Shown here in pieces: positions 44,521-55,639 of a DNA stretch of 64,000 nucleotides (position 1 is its first letter; the number at the start of each line of letters is the position of its first letter). The translations under genes were made by a program, and so were the position numbers. This DNA comes from Erpobdella octoculata (taxonomy: Eukaryota > Annelida > Clitellata > Hirudinida > Erpobdellidae), in assembly GCA_963978895.1 (NCBI GenBank), contig CAXBUH010000089.1:48501-112500 (forward strand), given 5' to 3'. Below the pieces are notes generated by a model, which saw only the letters and a list, made by a program, of their open reading frames with translations, was not told the origin of the DNA and made no database searches.

Positions 44521-44776
44521 ATTACCTTAGCATACCAATTTCAGTCTCTTCTTTGATAAGTTTATTGAACTACTATTTGAAATGCTTTAACTCAACCCAC
44601 TCATTTTGGTTCTTCTGTACGAACCTTTTGGGCACCTTATTCCTTTCTCAACTGATCTATTTTTTATTCTTTTGAAATTTTGGTACTATATTTTTCTTGT
44701 CGTTTTGGTTATTGGCTATTTTCTTTTGTTTAAGTTTAATACTTATGTTGATGCTCAATAAATGAATAAAAAAACA
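44521..44776. other. 3' region of the CR1-like copy
   Basis: T-rich non-coding sequence ending in AATAAATGAATAAAAAAAC, a probable LINE tail that runs into the CATA array. Confidence 0.5.
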
Positions 44777-44848
44777 AACATACATACATACATACATACA
44801 TACATACATACATACATACATACATACATACATACATACATACATACA

Positions 44849-44882
<34 letters not shown>

Positions 44883-45175
44883 CATACATACATACATACA
44901 TACATACATACATACATACATACATACATACATACATACATACATACATACATACATACATACATACATACATACGTACATACATACATTCATACATACA
45001 TACATACATACATACATACATACATACATACATACATACATACATACAAACATACATACATACATACATACATACACACATGCATACATAGATACATACA
45101 CACATAGATACATACACACATACATACATACATACATACATACATACATACATACATACTTACATAAATATATAC
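44777..45175. repeat. (CATA)n microsatellite
   Basis: About 400 bp of CATA with isolated variants, the complement of the TATG arrays elsewhere. Confidence 0.96.
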
Positions 45176-45183
45176 AAACATTG

Positions 45184-45185
<2 letters not shown>

Positions 45186-45254
<69 letters not shown>
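45186..45254. repeat. (TA)n microsatellite
   Basis: About 70 bp of TA directly before the Helitron helicase relic. Confidence 0.96.
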
Positions 45255-45255
<1 letters not shown>

Positions 45256-46435
45256 GGTTTTAAGCTTCCTGTTCCTTTGCTTGACACATCAGTAGTCTCC
45301 TCAATGCGATTGAAAATTCACATGAAGCTGCTGCTTTACACAAAGCCTCCCTTATTGTCATCGATGAGATCACAATGCTGCCAAAAAATGGACTACGTTG
45401 CATAGATTTGCTTTTGCGTGAACTGATGAAGAATGATGTAAGCTTTGGAGGAAAAGTTTTAGTTCTAGGCGGTGAATTTCGCCAGACTCTTCCGGTCGTA
45501 CAAAGAGGAACGCGTACAGAAATTATTGAAAGTTGCATAAAATCCAGCTCACTGTGAAGCAAATTTCAAGTACTTTCCTTGACAGTAAACATGCGTAGCG
45601 ATGGTCAAGACAATCACAATCAGTGGCTTCTTCAAGTTGGATCAGGGACATTACCAGCAACACCAGGTATCTATGAAGAGGACACAATCGAGATTCCGAG
45701 AGAAATGATAACATCACAAGATCTCATAAATATCATCTTCGCTAACAGTGAGCATATGTCAACGGAAGAGCTGTCAAAGAGAGTCATTGTTGCTCCGACA
45801 AACGCACAGACGCTAGAAATGAATCGATGAATAATTGAATTAATCCATGGCGATGCACAAATTTACTATAACGCTGATTCATTAGTTAGCGAGGACCCAA
45901 ATGATACTCTCAATTTTCCAGTTGAATTTCTTAATGAACAGACCCCCTCAGGAATGCCTCCTCATGCTTTGCTATTGAAAAAAAAGTCATCATAATGCTG
46001 TTAAGAAATCTTAATCCGAAAAAGGGCATGTATAATGGAACACATTTAGTGATTGAAGAGCTCGCGCAAAATTGCATCAAAGCAAAAATTATCTCTGAAT
46101 GCAATAAGGGAGATTCCATCCTATTCCTCGCATTGATTTAGCTCCATCAGAAACCACTCTTCCATTCATTTTAAAACGAAGGCAATTTCCGATCATACCG
46201 GTTTACGCAATCACGATAAACAAAAGTCAAGGGCAATCATTCGACCACGCAGGAATTCAATTAGAAACAGCAGTATTTTCTCACGGACAACTGTATGTCG
46301 CACTCTCTCTCGAGCAAGAAATTCCCGTCAAGTCAAAGTACATATTGAACCAAATCCACAGCAAGGACCACTTCTCAACGATGACCGTCAATTCACAAGA
46401 AATGTCGTGTATACTGAAATACTTTAATAATAATA
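45256..46435 (+). pseudogene. Helitron Pif1-like helicase relic (C-terminal two thirds)
   Basis: It begins inside the helicase at KLPVPLLDTS. It continues with a Walker B-like segment (SLIVIDEITMLPKNGL), a GGEFRQTLPVV motif, TVNMRSDGQDNHNQWLLQVG, and VIVAPTNAQTLEMN just before a stop at 45828. After that the frame carries LVSEDPNDTLNFPVEFLN and PPHALLLKK, then a diagnostic late block GMYNGTHLVIEELAQN. A nearby shifted frame has [14 protein letters not shown]. It ends with a [13 protein letters not shown] tail at about 46432. At least four stops or shifts. The part before KLP, including Walker A and Rep, is missing and replaced by the TA array. Confidence 0.85.
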
Positions 46436-46650
46436 ACTAATTATTGCACACTTTAATTTTCACCTCCTTTGAATTTATATGAAATACGTTAGTAAATTGA
46501 AAATTTAAACCCAATAAAAAATTTAATTAAATTTGCTTATATATAAATTTTTTTATGGTTATCAAATGTCATTTTGGTTTTGTTGACTATTTTTATAATA
46601 ACGGGCGCCGTGTTTTAAAACTTCCGTCATTTTTGACGGGCTATCTATAG
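46436..46650 (+). mobile_element. Helitron 3' terminal region
   Basis: It matches 1821-2040 in reverse. It ends in a hairpin, CCGTCATTTTTGACGG at 46625-46640, followed by GCTATC where other copies have CTAGT. It marks the downstream end of the Helitron copy and abuts an LTR fragment. Confidence 0.65.
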
Positions 46651-46727
46651 TATATAATGTTTAAATAAATTCTAATTATTACCTAATTTGGTTAGTAGTA
46701 AAATGATTTATATATACATATATAACA
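46651..46727 (-). repeat. Fragment of a Gypsy 3' LTR
   Basis: In minus sense it starts TGTTATATATG right after a polypurine tract (AGAAGGAAGG, 46728-46737) and runs about 77 bp until the Helitron 3' end. It is probably the start of the 3' LTR of the element at 46738-48045, cut by the Helitron insertion. Confidence 0.45.
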
Positions 46728-46737
46728 CCTTCCTTCT

Positions 46738-48045
46738 AAGTTGAACACGGATGAGTGTATGACTTGTTTTTCTGGTTAACCACAAGTCGGGAAGGTATGT
46801 GTCGTTTTCTGTTGGAACGTCTTGAAAGTGGTGTTAATAGTGAAATCATCAGCTCTTCAGCGAAAGAAAAGGGTACTGTGTTCGGGTCCTGTAAAGCCTG
46901 TTCTGTTTGTAATTCGCTTCTTACTGATTTTGATTCTGTTTCATAAAAATTGATAGATTTTTTATTGTTGGGTCAACCCTCACCTTTTAAAATGCGGTGT
47001 GGAATTTTAATGTCTTCTGTATCTGTCCAGTGTTGTTTTTCCTTTTTTTCCTGTAGTTTAATTTTTAGAAGGTAAGTCAATCGTGTCAAGAAGTGTTCTT
47101 GTAAAATTCGAATGTAGACGTAGTCGTACCTGATTAACGTGGCGTCTCCATATTTTCCTCTCGACAGATATGTTGTAGAGAACTCTCCCCCTTTGACGTA
47201 GAATCTGACCCGGGATGCACTTAATAAATCCAGGTCGATAGTCTCGAACAAACACTAAGTCATCATTTTGGAAATGTTGAGATCGCGCCCCATGATGACG
47301 GTTGAATTGTTCCTCCATAATGTCCAATCGACGAGTATTATGTTTAATAGTTTGAGGATGTAACTCCGTTAATATTGAGCGCAGTTTTTGCCGAGAAAAT
47401 TTTCAGCTGTGGAGCTACCATTCAGTGATGAGGTGCACGGAGTTGTCCTATAGCTTAATAAAAAATTTGCAATGATTCTTTGTATGTGCCTTCATCCTTT
47501 AGTTTCATCAAAGCCCTCTTAAAAGTGTCTACGAATCGTGAGGCTTGACCGTTGGATTGTGGGTGGAACGGTGGCGATTTTATATGTTTAATCGCGTTTT
47601 CTCTGCAGTATTCCTGAAGAGCAGCGGAAGTAGATTATATCCCATTGTCACTGACAATTGTTTCAGGGAACCCTAATTGTGCGAAAAGTCGTTGTAGTAC
47701 ACTTATGGTGTTGTTTGTGGTACTGGATGTCATTGTTACTATCTCTGGGCACTTGGAAAACGCATTCACTATCACGAGATACATGCGCCCGTGAAGTGGT
47801 CCGGCTAAATCAATATGGATGCGACTCCAAAGTTTGGATTCTTCAGGTCATGTGCAAAGTGTGTGTTTGGTTAGTACTTTAGCTGCTTCTTGGCAGGGAC
47901 TGCAACTGCGTGACCAGTCCTCGATATCTCTATCAATGCCGCTCCAGTACACATGTACTCGTGCGATGGTTTTCATCCTGGTGATTCCTGGGTGTACGTT
48001 GTGGAGCATACGGAGAATCAGTTTTTGTAAGTGTTGAAGATTGAT
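46738..48045 (-). pseudogene. Ty3/Gypsy integrase, 3' part of pol
   Basis: Minus-strand pieces in order. First is an H2C2-type zinc finger region near 48020-47880 (MLHNVHPGITRMKTIARVH, then SCSPCQEAAK). Next are IHIDLAGPLHGRMYLVIV near 47830-47770 with the first catalytic Asp, and LFAQLGFPETIVSDNG near 47690-47640 with the second. Last comes the third motif region near 47580 (FHPQSNGQASRFVDTFKRAL), where the Glu of the usual G-x-x-E is changed. The C-terminal frame at 47327-47058 reads DLVFVRDYRPGFIKCIPGQI and WRRHVNQVRLR. RT and Gag are absent. Several lesions, not functional. Confidence 0.83.
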
Positions 48046-48084
48046 TATTCGGGATCCCTAAAACAAACAACCTTCGTGTATAGT

Positions 48085-48290
48085 AATGATTCTAGGACTG
48101 TTCATCAAAAGACGATTCATCAAGGGACGATTAAGGGACTGTTCATCAAAGACTATTCATCAAGTACTATTCATCAAGTACTATTCATCAAAGGACTATT
48201 CATCAATGACTATTAATCAAGAGGACGGTTCATCATAAGGACTGTTCATCTAATGTCTATTCATCAAGCGGACTATTCATAAAAAAAAAT
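48085..48290 (+). repeat. Degenerate tandem array of GACTATTCATCAA
   Basis: About a dozen units related to GACTATTCATCAA or GACTGTTCATCAA with variable spacers. An array with the reverse complement of the same motif is at 62058-62200. Confidence 0.85.
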
Positions 48291-48414
48291 ATTAAAATTG
48301 TTCAAGATGTTATTTTCAATCAAAATATGTTACCAAAATGCAGGGTAATATATATCAAATTTGCATTGCTACTGTGCTTGCATCCAAATACTTTATACCT
48401 TATAATAGAACTAA

Positions 48415-48600
48415 CAGGGTACCCGGCATTGCCCGGGGTATTTAGAGATTTTTCGATTGTTTTTCTCTTGCTCCTGTTTCCTTCCCCGCTTTCTCTAACG
48501 TTCCCGGTCGCTTTCTCGTTCCCGCTTCTCTCCCGCTCCCGGTCACCTTTCCGCTCCCGATCGCTTTCTCGCTCCCGGTCAAAGCACCAGAAAAACTAAA
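48415..48600 (-). mobile_element. Helentron-like 3' end (minus copy)
   Basis: GGGTACCCGGCATTGCCCGGGGTATT followed by pyrimidine-rich CTTTCTCGCTCCCGGTC repeats is the reverse complement of the family 3' end seen at 5988-6191 and 24650-24814. Confidence 0.65.
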
Positions 48601-49380
48601 TTCGACTATTTTCGCAAACCGGCTTATGTTCACATTCACCAAAGGCCATAAACACATCAAAGTATCATTCATGACCGCTATGTTAAATCTGGCATCGGAC
48701 ATTTAACACCAAAGGGCCACGTTTCAAAGACACACATGCCTCGAGCAATCATCATGTTTTTAGAAGAGATGGTTGTAATAGACAACAATTTTATTCCTCA
48801 CATACAGTAAATAAAACAAATATGCAAAAAAATAACGTCAAGATTTTAAGATAAAACGAGTAAAAGACAAGTGAATACAAAGTTTAAAAACTGTAGGTTT
48901 ATACACACTCAAACAACCAGATATCATACACCTCAAAACATCACTAACACCCGGTCTACCACCGACGCACACGCTCGCTTTAGCATGGTCAGGAAAGGTT
49001 CCACATTTCAAAGAAACGCTTACGCTCGTCGATCAATCAACTAGTCTCAGATTTCATGCATACTTCAAATAAAAACTAATTACATTGGAAATCATTTAAT
49101 TGATATAAACAAACATATTTTATTTTAAATGAAAGTAGCGGCGCTACAGCTACCTTAAAAATAGCGTAGCGCTACCGCTTTTAACAACCCTGGTTTTTTA
49201 AATTACTGATATGTTTAAAATTGAACCCCAGAAGAAATGTTGGTTGATGGTATTCGCGCAACAGATGTATATTTTTGCTCCAATCAGCATCTTTTGCAAT
49301 AATAAAAATGACCATTTCTAGTGGAGACCATCTGGTGAAGTTCCGATACAACCCGTACTGTCAAGCCAGATACCAATAGC
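48601..49380. other. Unassigned, with a possible hAT end
   Basis: No coding signal. Around 49135-49196 GTAGCGGCGCTACAGCTACC and TTTTAACAACCCTG resemble one end of a hAT-type element (complement CAGGGTTGTTAAAA), but I found no matching opposite end. Confidence 0.35.
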
Positions 49381-49382
49381 AT

Positions 49383-50035
49383 GCATGTATGTATGTATGT
49401 GCGTATGTATGTGTGTATGTATGTATGTGTATGTTAATGTATGTGTGTCTGTGTGTGTGTTTATGTATGAATGTATGTATGTATGTATGTATTTATGTAT
49501 GTATGTATGTATGTGTGTGTTTTTTACAAAACGTTCTTTCAAAGTATGTATGTGTGTATATGTATCTATGTATGTATGTATGTTTGTATGTATGTATGTT
49601 AGTATGTATGTATGTGTTTTTTACAAAATGTTCATTCAAAGTATGTATGTGTCTGTATGTATCTATGTATGTATGTATGTATGTTTGTATGTATGTATGT
49701 ATGTATGTATGTATGTATGTATGTATGTATGTATGTATGTATGTATGTATGTATGTATGTATGTATGTATGTATGTATGTATGTATGTATGTATGTATGT
49801 ATGTATGTATGTATGTATGTATGTATGTATGTATGTATGTATGTATGTATGTAGAATCGGATCTAAGGGGGGGGGGGGGGCAACCGAAAGCGAAAAAATG
49901 AGCGGGAAAGCGACAGGGAACGGATAACGCCCGGGAGCGGGAGTGCAAGTGGGAAGGAAACGGGAGCGAAAAAGAAACGCATTAGGTAAACCTCTAAAAA
50001 CCCCGGGAAACGCCGGGTGCCCCCATTAGTATATA
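49383..50035 (+). mobile_element. Helentron-like element with TATG expansion and 3' end
   Basis: TATG repeats (49383-49510, 49560-49615, about 49650-49852) are split twice by TTTTTTACAAAA(C/T)GTTC(T/A)TTCAAAGTATG blocks like that at 26845. Then come GAATCGGATCTAAGG, a G run, the purine-rich segment and GGGAAACGCCGGGTGCCCCC with ATTAGTATATATATA. Confidence 0.72.
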
Positions 50036-50163
50036 TATATTTTAGTTCCCGGCGACTAAAATTTTTTAAATGTAATGTTAAAAATATATAAATAACAAGT
50101 AATTACAAATTAATTAATTTGTATTTGTTTGTAGTTTGTAGTTTGTTGTAATCTTGACATTTA
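50036..50163 (+). other. Probable 5' untranslated region of the CR1-like element
   Basis: Short AT-rich leader between the Helentron end and the ORF1 start. Confidence 0.45.
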
Positions 50164-52372
50164 ATGGCTGAAGGAACATGGCGTAAAGCCTGCGATAATA
50201 AGGGAACTGATCTTGAACTGAATTTGTGTGATAAGTGTCTTAAGGTAAACTCAATTGTTCTAAAAGATATTAATCGTTTTACCATTAGGTTGGATGAGTG
50301 TACTAATCTAATTAAAACAGAATTTGATGAAATGAGACAATTCCTATTAGTTGATATAAAAAGTATGTATAATGATGAGTTAAAGTTGTGCATGTCTGAA
50401 CTAGATAATTTAAGGAAAGATGTTAATGATTTGACTGACAAATTACAAAAAATAGATCTAACAAAGATTGAGAACAAGTTGGAAGAAGCTAATACTGAAA
50501 ATATGACGGCGGCTATGGATAAACAAAGGGAGCAAATCCAAGAGTTAGGTCGAAAGATGGATGAAATTGCTAACAAGAGGATTTTGGAAAATCGGCAGTC
50601 GAAAAAGGAATGGTCCAGCCTGTTTAAAGGAGAGGTCGAGACTTTGGTAGAAAATCTATCAAAAGAGGTTAAAACTGAGGTGAAAACTGTTCAGGAGTCT
50701 ATAAAAAACAAATTCAACGACGAGAAGGAGACGGAAAAAAGAACAAACAACATACGGTATACAGGGCTCTCTTCACAAATGGATTGAATCTTGGTTAACC
50801 AATCGTCAGCAGAGAGTTCAGATCGACAGTTGTACTTCAGGATGGAAAAAGGTTACGAGTGGGGTACCGCAAGGCTCAGTACTTGGGCCTCTATTGTTTT
50901 TGCTCTATATAAATGACCTCCCGGACAAATTATCTCAACACATCAAGCTTTTTGCAGATGATAGTAAAATCATTGGGATTATCAAATCCGTGGAAGACTG
51001 TATCAGACTCCAAAACGATATAGATGAGGCAGTCCAGTGGTCACACAAATGGTTGATGCCATTCAACATTGACAAATGCAAAGTTATGCACGTTGGACGA
51101 ACCAATCAGAAATCAAAATTTATTTATTCTATGTTAGACCCAGATGGAAATAAAAAGAATTTAGAAGTAACGACAGTCGAACGAGATCTTGGTGTTCTAG
51201 TATCGGATGATCTCAAAGCAAGGTCTCAAGTGAATGCAGCGGCTGCCTTGGCTAATAGAACTCTTGGTAGACTCAAAAATTAATTCCGAAGTCGTAGTCT
51301 CCATCTTTGGAAAACATTATACCAGGCCTACATTCGACCACACCTCAAATATGCAGTTCAAGTTTGGTCTCCTCATCTAAGCCGGGACATTGATACTCTC
51401 GAAAAGGTCCAGCACAAAGTTACAAAAATAATTACAACAATCAAACATTTACCATACTTAGAAAGACTACAGAAGCTTGGAATTATCACGCTTGAAGAAC
51501 GTAGGGTTAGAGGCGATTTGATCCAACAATACAAAATACTGGCTCATATTGATGAAGTGGATTTTTTTGTATTGCAAAAACATCCCACATGGCAAACTAA
51601 CAGATCCTATTGTTTGAGAGGTCACAACTGCCTTCTTTTACCACAAAGAATTAAAGGATGTGAAAAGAGAAAACACTTTTTCACAAATCGAGTAGCTTTC
51701 AGCTGGAACTCCTTGACGCAGGAAGCAGTGGACGCATGTTCGGTGAATGCCTTCAAAGATCAACTCGCTCTACTTTGATTGCAGTATGACTCGTCAGCAC
51801 AGAGGGGCCTGATGCAGCACCTCTTCATCAATCATACATGCTGTTATAATGACTATTTAATTATTATTGTTTTTTTTGTTCTGTCTTATTTGTGATTTTG
51901 AATGTATGTATTGATAACTGAATAAACAAACTCAAACTCAAACTCAATAATTCTTTACCGACTCAAAGAGAGTGAGCTAATGGGCAAAGATGGCAATGCT
52001 GAAAACAAACAGAGGGTGAGCAAAATTATTGATACATTAAGCAAAGGAGGGATTAGTATAGAGAACGTTAAAAAAATATTTAGATTGGGAAGCAAAGGAG
52101 ATAAAATACGGCCCATACTACTGGAATTCCAGGATAGGGGGGCAAAGAACCTGATTATGGAGAACTTAAGAAGGACAAAGTTGCTGGATGATGACCTCAA
52201 GACCATTGGTCTGAGCCATGACTTCACTGTGAGACAGCGGGAAGAGTGTCGTAAATTGGTTGCAGAGGCAAAAATAAAGGAATCTCAACATCCGGGGGAA
52301 TTCATATTCAGAGTAAGGGGACCTCCGGGAAATTTGAGAATAGAGAGATTAAGAAAACTGACCAGGGAATGA
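50164..52372 (+). pseudogene. ORF1 of a CR1-like element, split by a nested insertion
   Basis: The first half (50164 to about 50757) starts MAEGTWRKACDNKGTDLELN, with a C-x-x-C around residues 20-23, and is mostly coiled coil (LDNLRKDVNDLTDKLQKIDL and similar heptads). At KRTNNI the frame enters an unrelated LINE fragment (50758-51945). It resumes at 51946 with ILYRLKESELMGKDG and runs to 52372 through an RRM-like/transposase-22-like C-terminus (RPILLEFQDRGAKNLIMENL, FTVRQREECRKLVAEAK). ORF1 proteins of LINEs bind the element RNA and act as chaperones. Apart from the insertion I see no other lesion. Its stop overlaps the ORF2 start. Confidence 0.8.
50758..51945 (+). mobile_element. 5'-truncated CR1-like LINE nested in ORF1
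   Basis: It enters RT near IHKWIESWLTNRQQRV, then SGVPQGSVLGPLLFLLYIND and the catalytic LFADDSKI at about 50950. The 50894-51283 frame continues to DLGVLVSDDLKARSQVN, and after a stop comes the C-terminus (51290-51778; RPHLKYAVQVWSPH). The 3' end is short (AACTC)n-like repeats (CAAACTCAAACTCAAACTC, 51926-51944). The host frame reads on either side of it, so it inserted after the host copy arrived. Confidence 0.82.
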
Positions 52373-55336
52373 ATGCTCATAATGAAGCCCATAATGTTAA
52401 ATCTTTTAATGAATTCAGTGATATAGATCCGGATATAAACAACATCAGTAATCCTCGTGAGGTCACTCCTCTCCTGACACTTCAGGAAGCACAACAATTA
52501 TTTTTGGACTCATCATTTTCTATTGTGCATTTGAACTGTAAAAGCATAACTGGCAAAATGAGTGATTTAAACATTTTTATTAATTATCTCCAGCCCCATG
52601 TAATTGGAGTCACCGAAACTTGGTTGAAAGATAATAAAGATAACATTCTCAATTTACATGGCTATATCTTCTTACAAACTGCAAGAAAAACTGGAAGAGG
52701 TAGTGGTGTTGGTATTTTTATCTCCAATATTTTTAAGTACACAACTGTGGGGTATCTTGCGGTTGTGTCAGCATTTGAATTCATGTTAGTTAAAATTAAA
52801 TCCTTTAACAAAACTTATCTTTTATGTGTTGTATATCGTCCACCATCTGGTGATATTAAATCATTTATTAGTGAATTTTCTGATCTCATGTCGGAAATTA
52901 CTGCTCATAATAATTATTTATTTGTTTTTGGTGATTTCAACATCGATTATTTGAATACTACCAGTAGTTCTCAAAGTCGTCGGTTTTACAATACTATGTA
53001 CTCTTATTATCTCTACCCTACAATCTTCTCATCTACAACATTTTTACGAATCATTCATTGATGGATAGTTTCTCTGCTGTTGTTAGTTATGATTTCTCGG
53101 ACCACCTTCATATAATTTTTTCTCTTCCTAAACTAAAAGAAATTAAGATTCCTCGATCAAAAAGTGTGAAAAGAATGATTAATGAAGTTACCATTAATAA
53201 GTTTCTGAATGGCCTAAAGAGTGTTGAATGGACCAATGTACGCAGCGCATGTATGGAGAATAATGTGAATCTAGCGTATTCAATGTTCCTGGACAGTTAT
53301 AATAGAGTTTTTGATTCAGCTTTCCCATATTTTGAAATCACCAACTTGAAAAGAAGATTCAAGAAAGATTGGATGTCAGCGACCTTGTTAAAGATGGTTT
53401 AAAAAAATCCAAGCTTTATAGGAAACTCCTGAAGAAACCTTCAGAAGAAGTCAGAAGGGAATTTGTCCATTTTAGAAACGACTTTAAGCGAAAAAAGAAT
53501 GATGCAATTAGGAATTTCTATTCGGCTAAATTTTCTTTTTGCATTGGTGACTCTAAAAAAACTTGGTCTACGATTAATTCCATAATTAACAAAGATCGTC
53601 ATTCTTCTGCTTCCTCTTCATTTGCTGTTGATGGCATTATGACTGATGATCCTTCGATGATTGCTGATGGTTTCAATGAATATTTTTTAAACATAGGAGC
53701 TCGTCTCTCTTCTTCCATACCTGAAAAAGAAACTTCATTTGAAAATATAATTCTTCCTTTAGCGTCTCTGATGTCATTTAAAGAGGTGACATCTCTTGAA
53801 TTGATCACGGTTTCAAAGTCAATTAAATGTTCTGGTGGTTTTGGAATTGACAACATCTCTCCTTACCTAGGATTTTTATCTATTGCTTCCATTTCTATTA
53901 TATTACCTGACTTGATTAACTGTTCATTGTCTACTGGTTATTTTCCTGATAGTCTAAAAATTGCTAAGGTTGTTCCTATATTTAAGGGTGGTGATAAATC
54001 CTTATTCAACAACTATAGGCCACTTTCAATACTTTCATATTTCTCAAAACTGTTTGAAAAGATTGTATTCCAACGTTTATATGATTATTTTAATTCTCAT
54101 GGTATTCTAAACGATTGTCAATATGGTTTTCGCAAAGGTTACTCTACATATATGGCAATTACTAACTTTCATAACAGAATACTTGAAGATTTGGATTGTG
54201 GCATGTATTCTATTGGTCTCTTTTTTGATTTGTCAAAGGCATTTGATACTGTTGATCATGTCATCTTACTTACTAAACTCAGCTGCTATGGTGTTGGTGG
54301 TGCATGTTTAAGATGGTTTGAAAATTATTTATGTAATAGAAAACAGTTTGTTACTTACAATGGTTTTAGCTCATCGGAAAAATCTATTTCTTGTGGTGTT
54401 CCTCAAGGTTCAATTTTAGGCCCTTTGTTATTTCTTATTTATATTAATGACATTGTTTCGTCTTCAGCGTTTTTCGAATTTACCTTGTATGCCGACGATA
54501 CTAATGTCTTAGCTTCTGACTATTCACTTGCAACCCTAATTGATAACATAAACAGAGAATTAATGTGCATCTCTGATTGGTTTATAAAAAATAGACTTTC
54601 TCTGAATATGGATAAAACATGTTTTATTATATTTCACAATCCGCAAAAGAGGATTGACATCGGCAGCATAAGACTGTGCATTCGTGGTAGTGAAATAGCT
54701 TATGTATCCTGTACAAAATTCTTGGGCTTGTACATTGATCAACATATTACTTGTAATGATCACATACGATACATTTCTATGAAAATTTCAAAGAATATTG
54801 GTGTACTTTACAAAATCTCATGGTTCGTCCCCTCTAAAATTCTTTTGCTGTTGTATTATTCACTGATTTATCCATACCTAATATATTGTAACTTCATATG
54901 GTGTACTAATGATAAATGTCAAACTTCATCTCTGGCTATTCTTCAAACTCGAGTTTTAAAAATCGTATTTTGTCATCCCTTCTCTTCCCCGGTGGAACCT
55001 ACTGCTACCAATATTTTAACAATTGATCAGATTTGCATTTATCAATCACTTTTATTTATGTATAGATATCATAATAATTTACTTCCTCATACCTTACTAA
55101 ATTCCTTCTCAACGACATTTTCGGTTCATTCTTATGATACTAGATCTGCTAATCATTATCGATCTAATGTGATTCATACAACTCTAAAAATGTATTCAAT
55201 AGGATTTTTTGGTCCAAGGTTTTGGAACTTTCTGCCTTCGGACTACAGGGCTCTGGGCATTGATGCCTTCAAGAAAGCGGTTAAGCAGCTGGTTGCGTCT
55301 ACACGCTTTTGTGACTTTATACCGTGTAAATAGGTT
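52369..55336 (+). pseudogene. ORF2 (endonuclease-RT) of the CR1-like element, frameshifted
   Basis: Starts at the ATG overlapping the ORF1 stop (ATGA, 52369-52372). The apurinic-type endonuclease spans about 52505-53160: VHLNCKSITGKM, VIGVTETWL (catalytic Glu), VVYRPPSGD, FVFGDFNIDYL, then SDHLHIIF in a shifted frame. The 654-codon frame from 53369 continues with an N-terminal linker. RT follows: NNYRPLSILSYFSKLFEK, GFRKGYSTYMAI, GLFFDLSKAFDTVDHVIL, GVPQGSILGPLLFLIYIND, LYADDTNVL (catalytic Asp pair) and FWNFLPSDYRALG near the end. Two frameshifts (near 53058 and 53390) are the only obvious lesions, so this was recently active. Confidence 0.88.
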
Positions 55337-55639
55337 TTATTGTAATTTGTATAGGATGTTTCTCTAGCGGGATTAATATCCCTTTCAAATGTCCTATATG
55401 ATTTACTTTTTTAGGTTGATATTATTTCTGTTCTGATTTTTGGTTTTTTCACCACACACTGCTGCTGTAGCTTCAGTTACGATTTTAACACATCTTTCCA
55501 CTGCCTGCGTATAGCATGGATACTGCGGAAATTTTTCAGCGGGAGTTTCACCAGTGGCAACAAAAAGTTAAAGTTCTTCTTCAGAAATGTTCCTTGTAAG
55601 CGGAGGTTCTGTAATTTGACTCTTTTGTCAATTTATCAA
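55337..55639. other. 3' end of the CR1-like element and unassigned spacer
   Basis: T-rich non-coding sequence. The exact 3' terminus of the CR1-like element was not located. Confidence 0.35.

Noticed and set aside
48085..48290. CRISPR-like array of GACTATTCATCAA
   Set aside because: Units are short, degenerate and irregularly spaced, with no distinct spacers and no cas genes, in a eukaryotic context.
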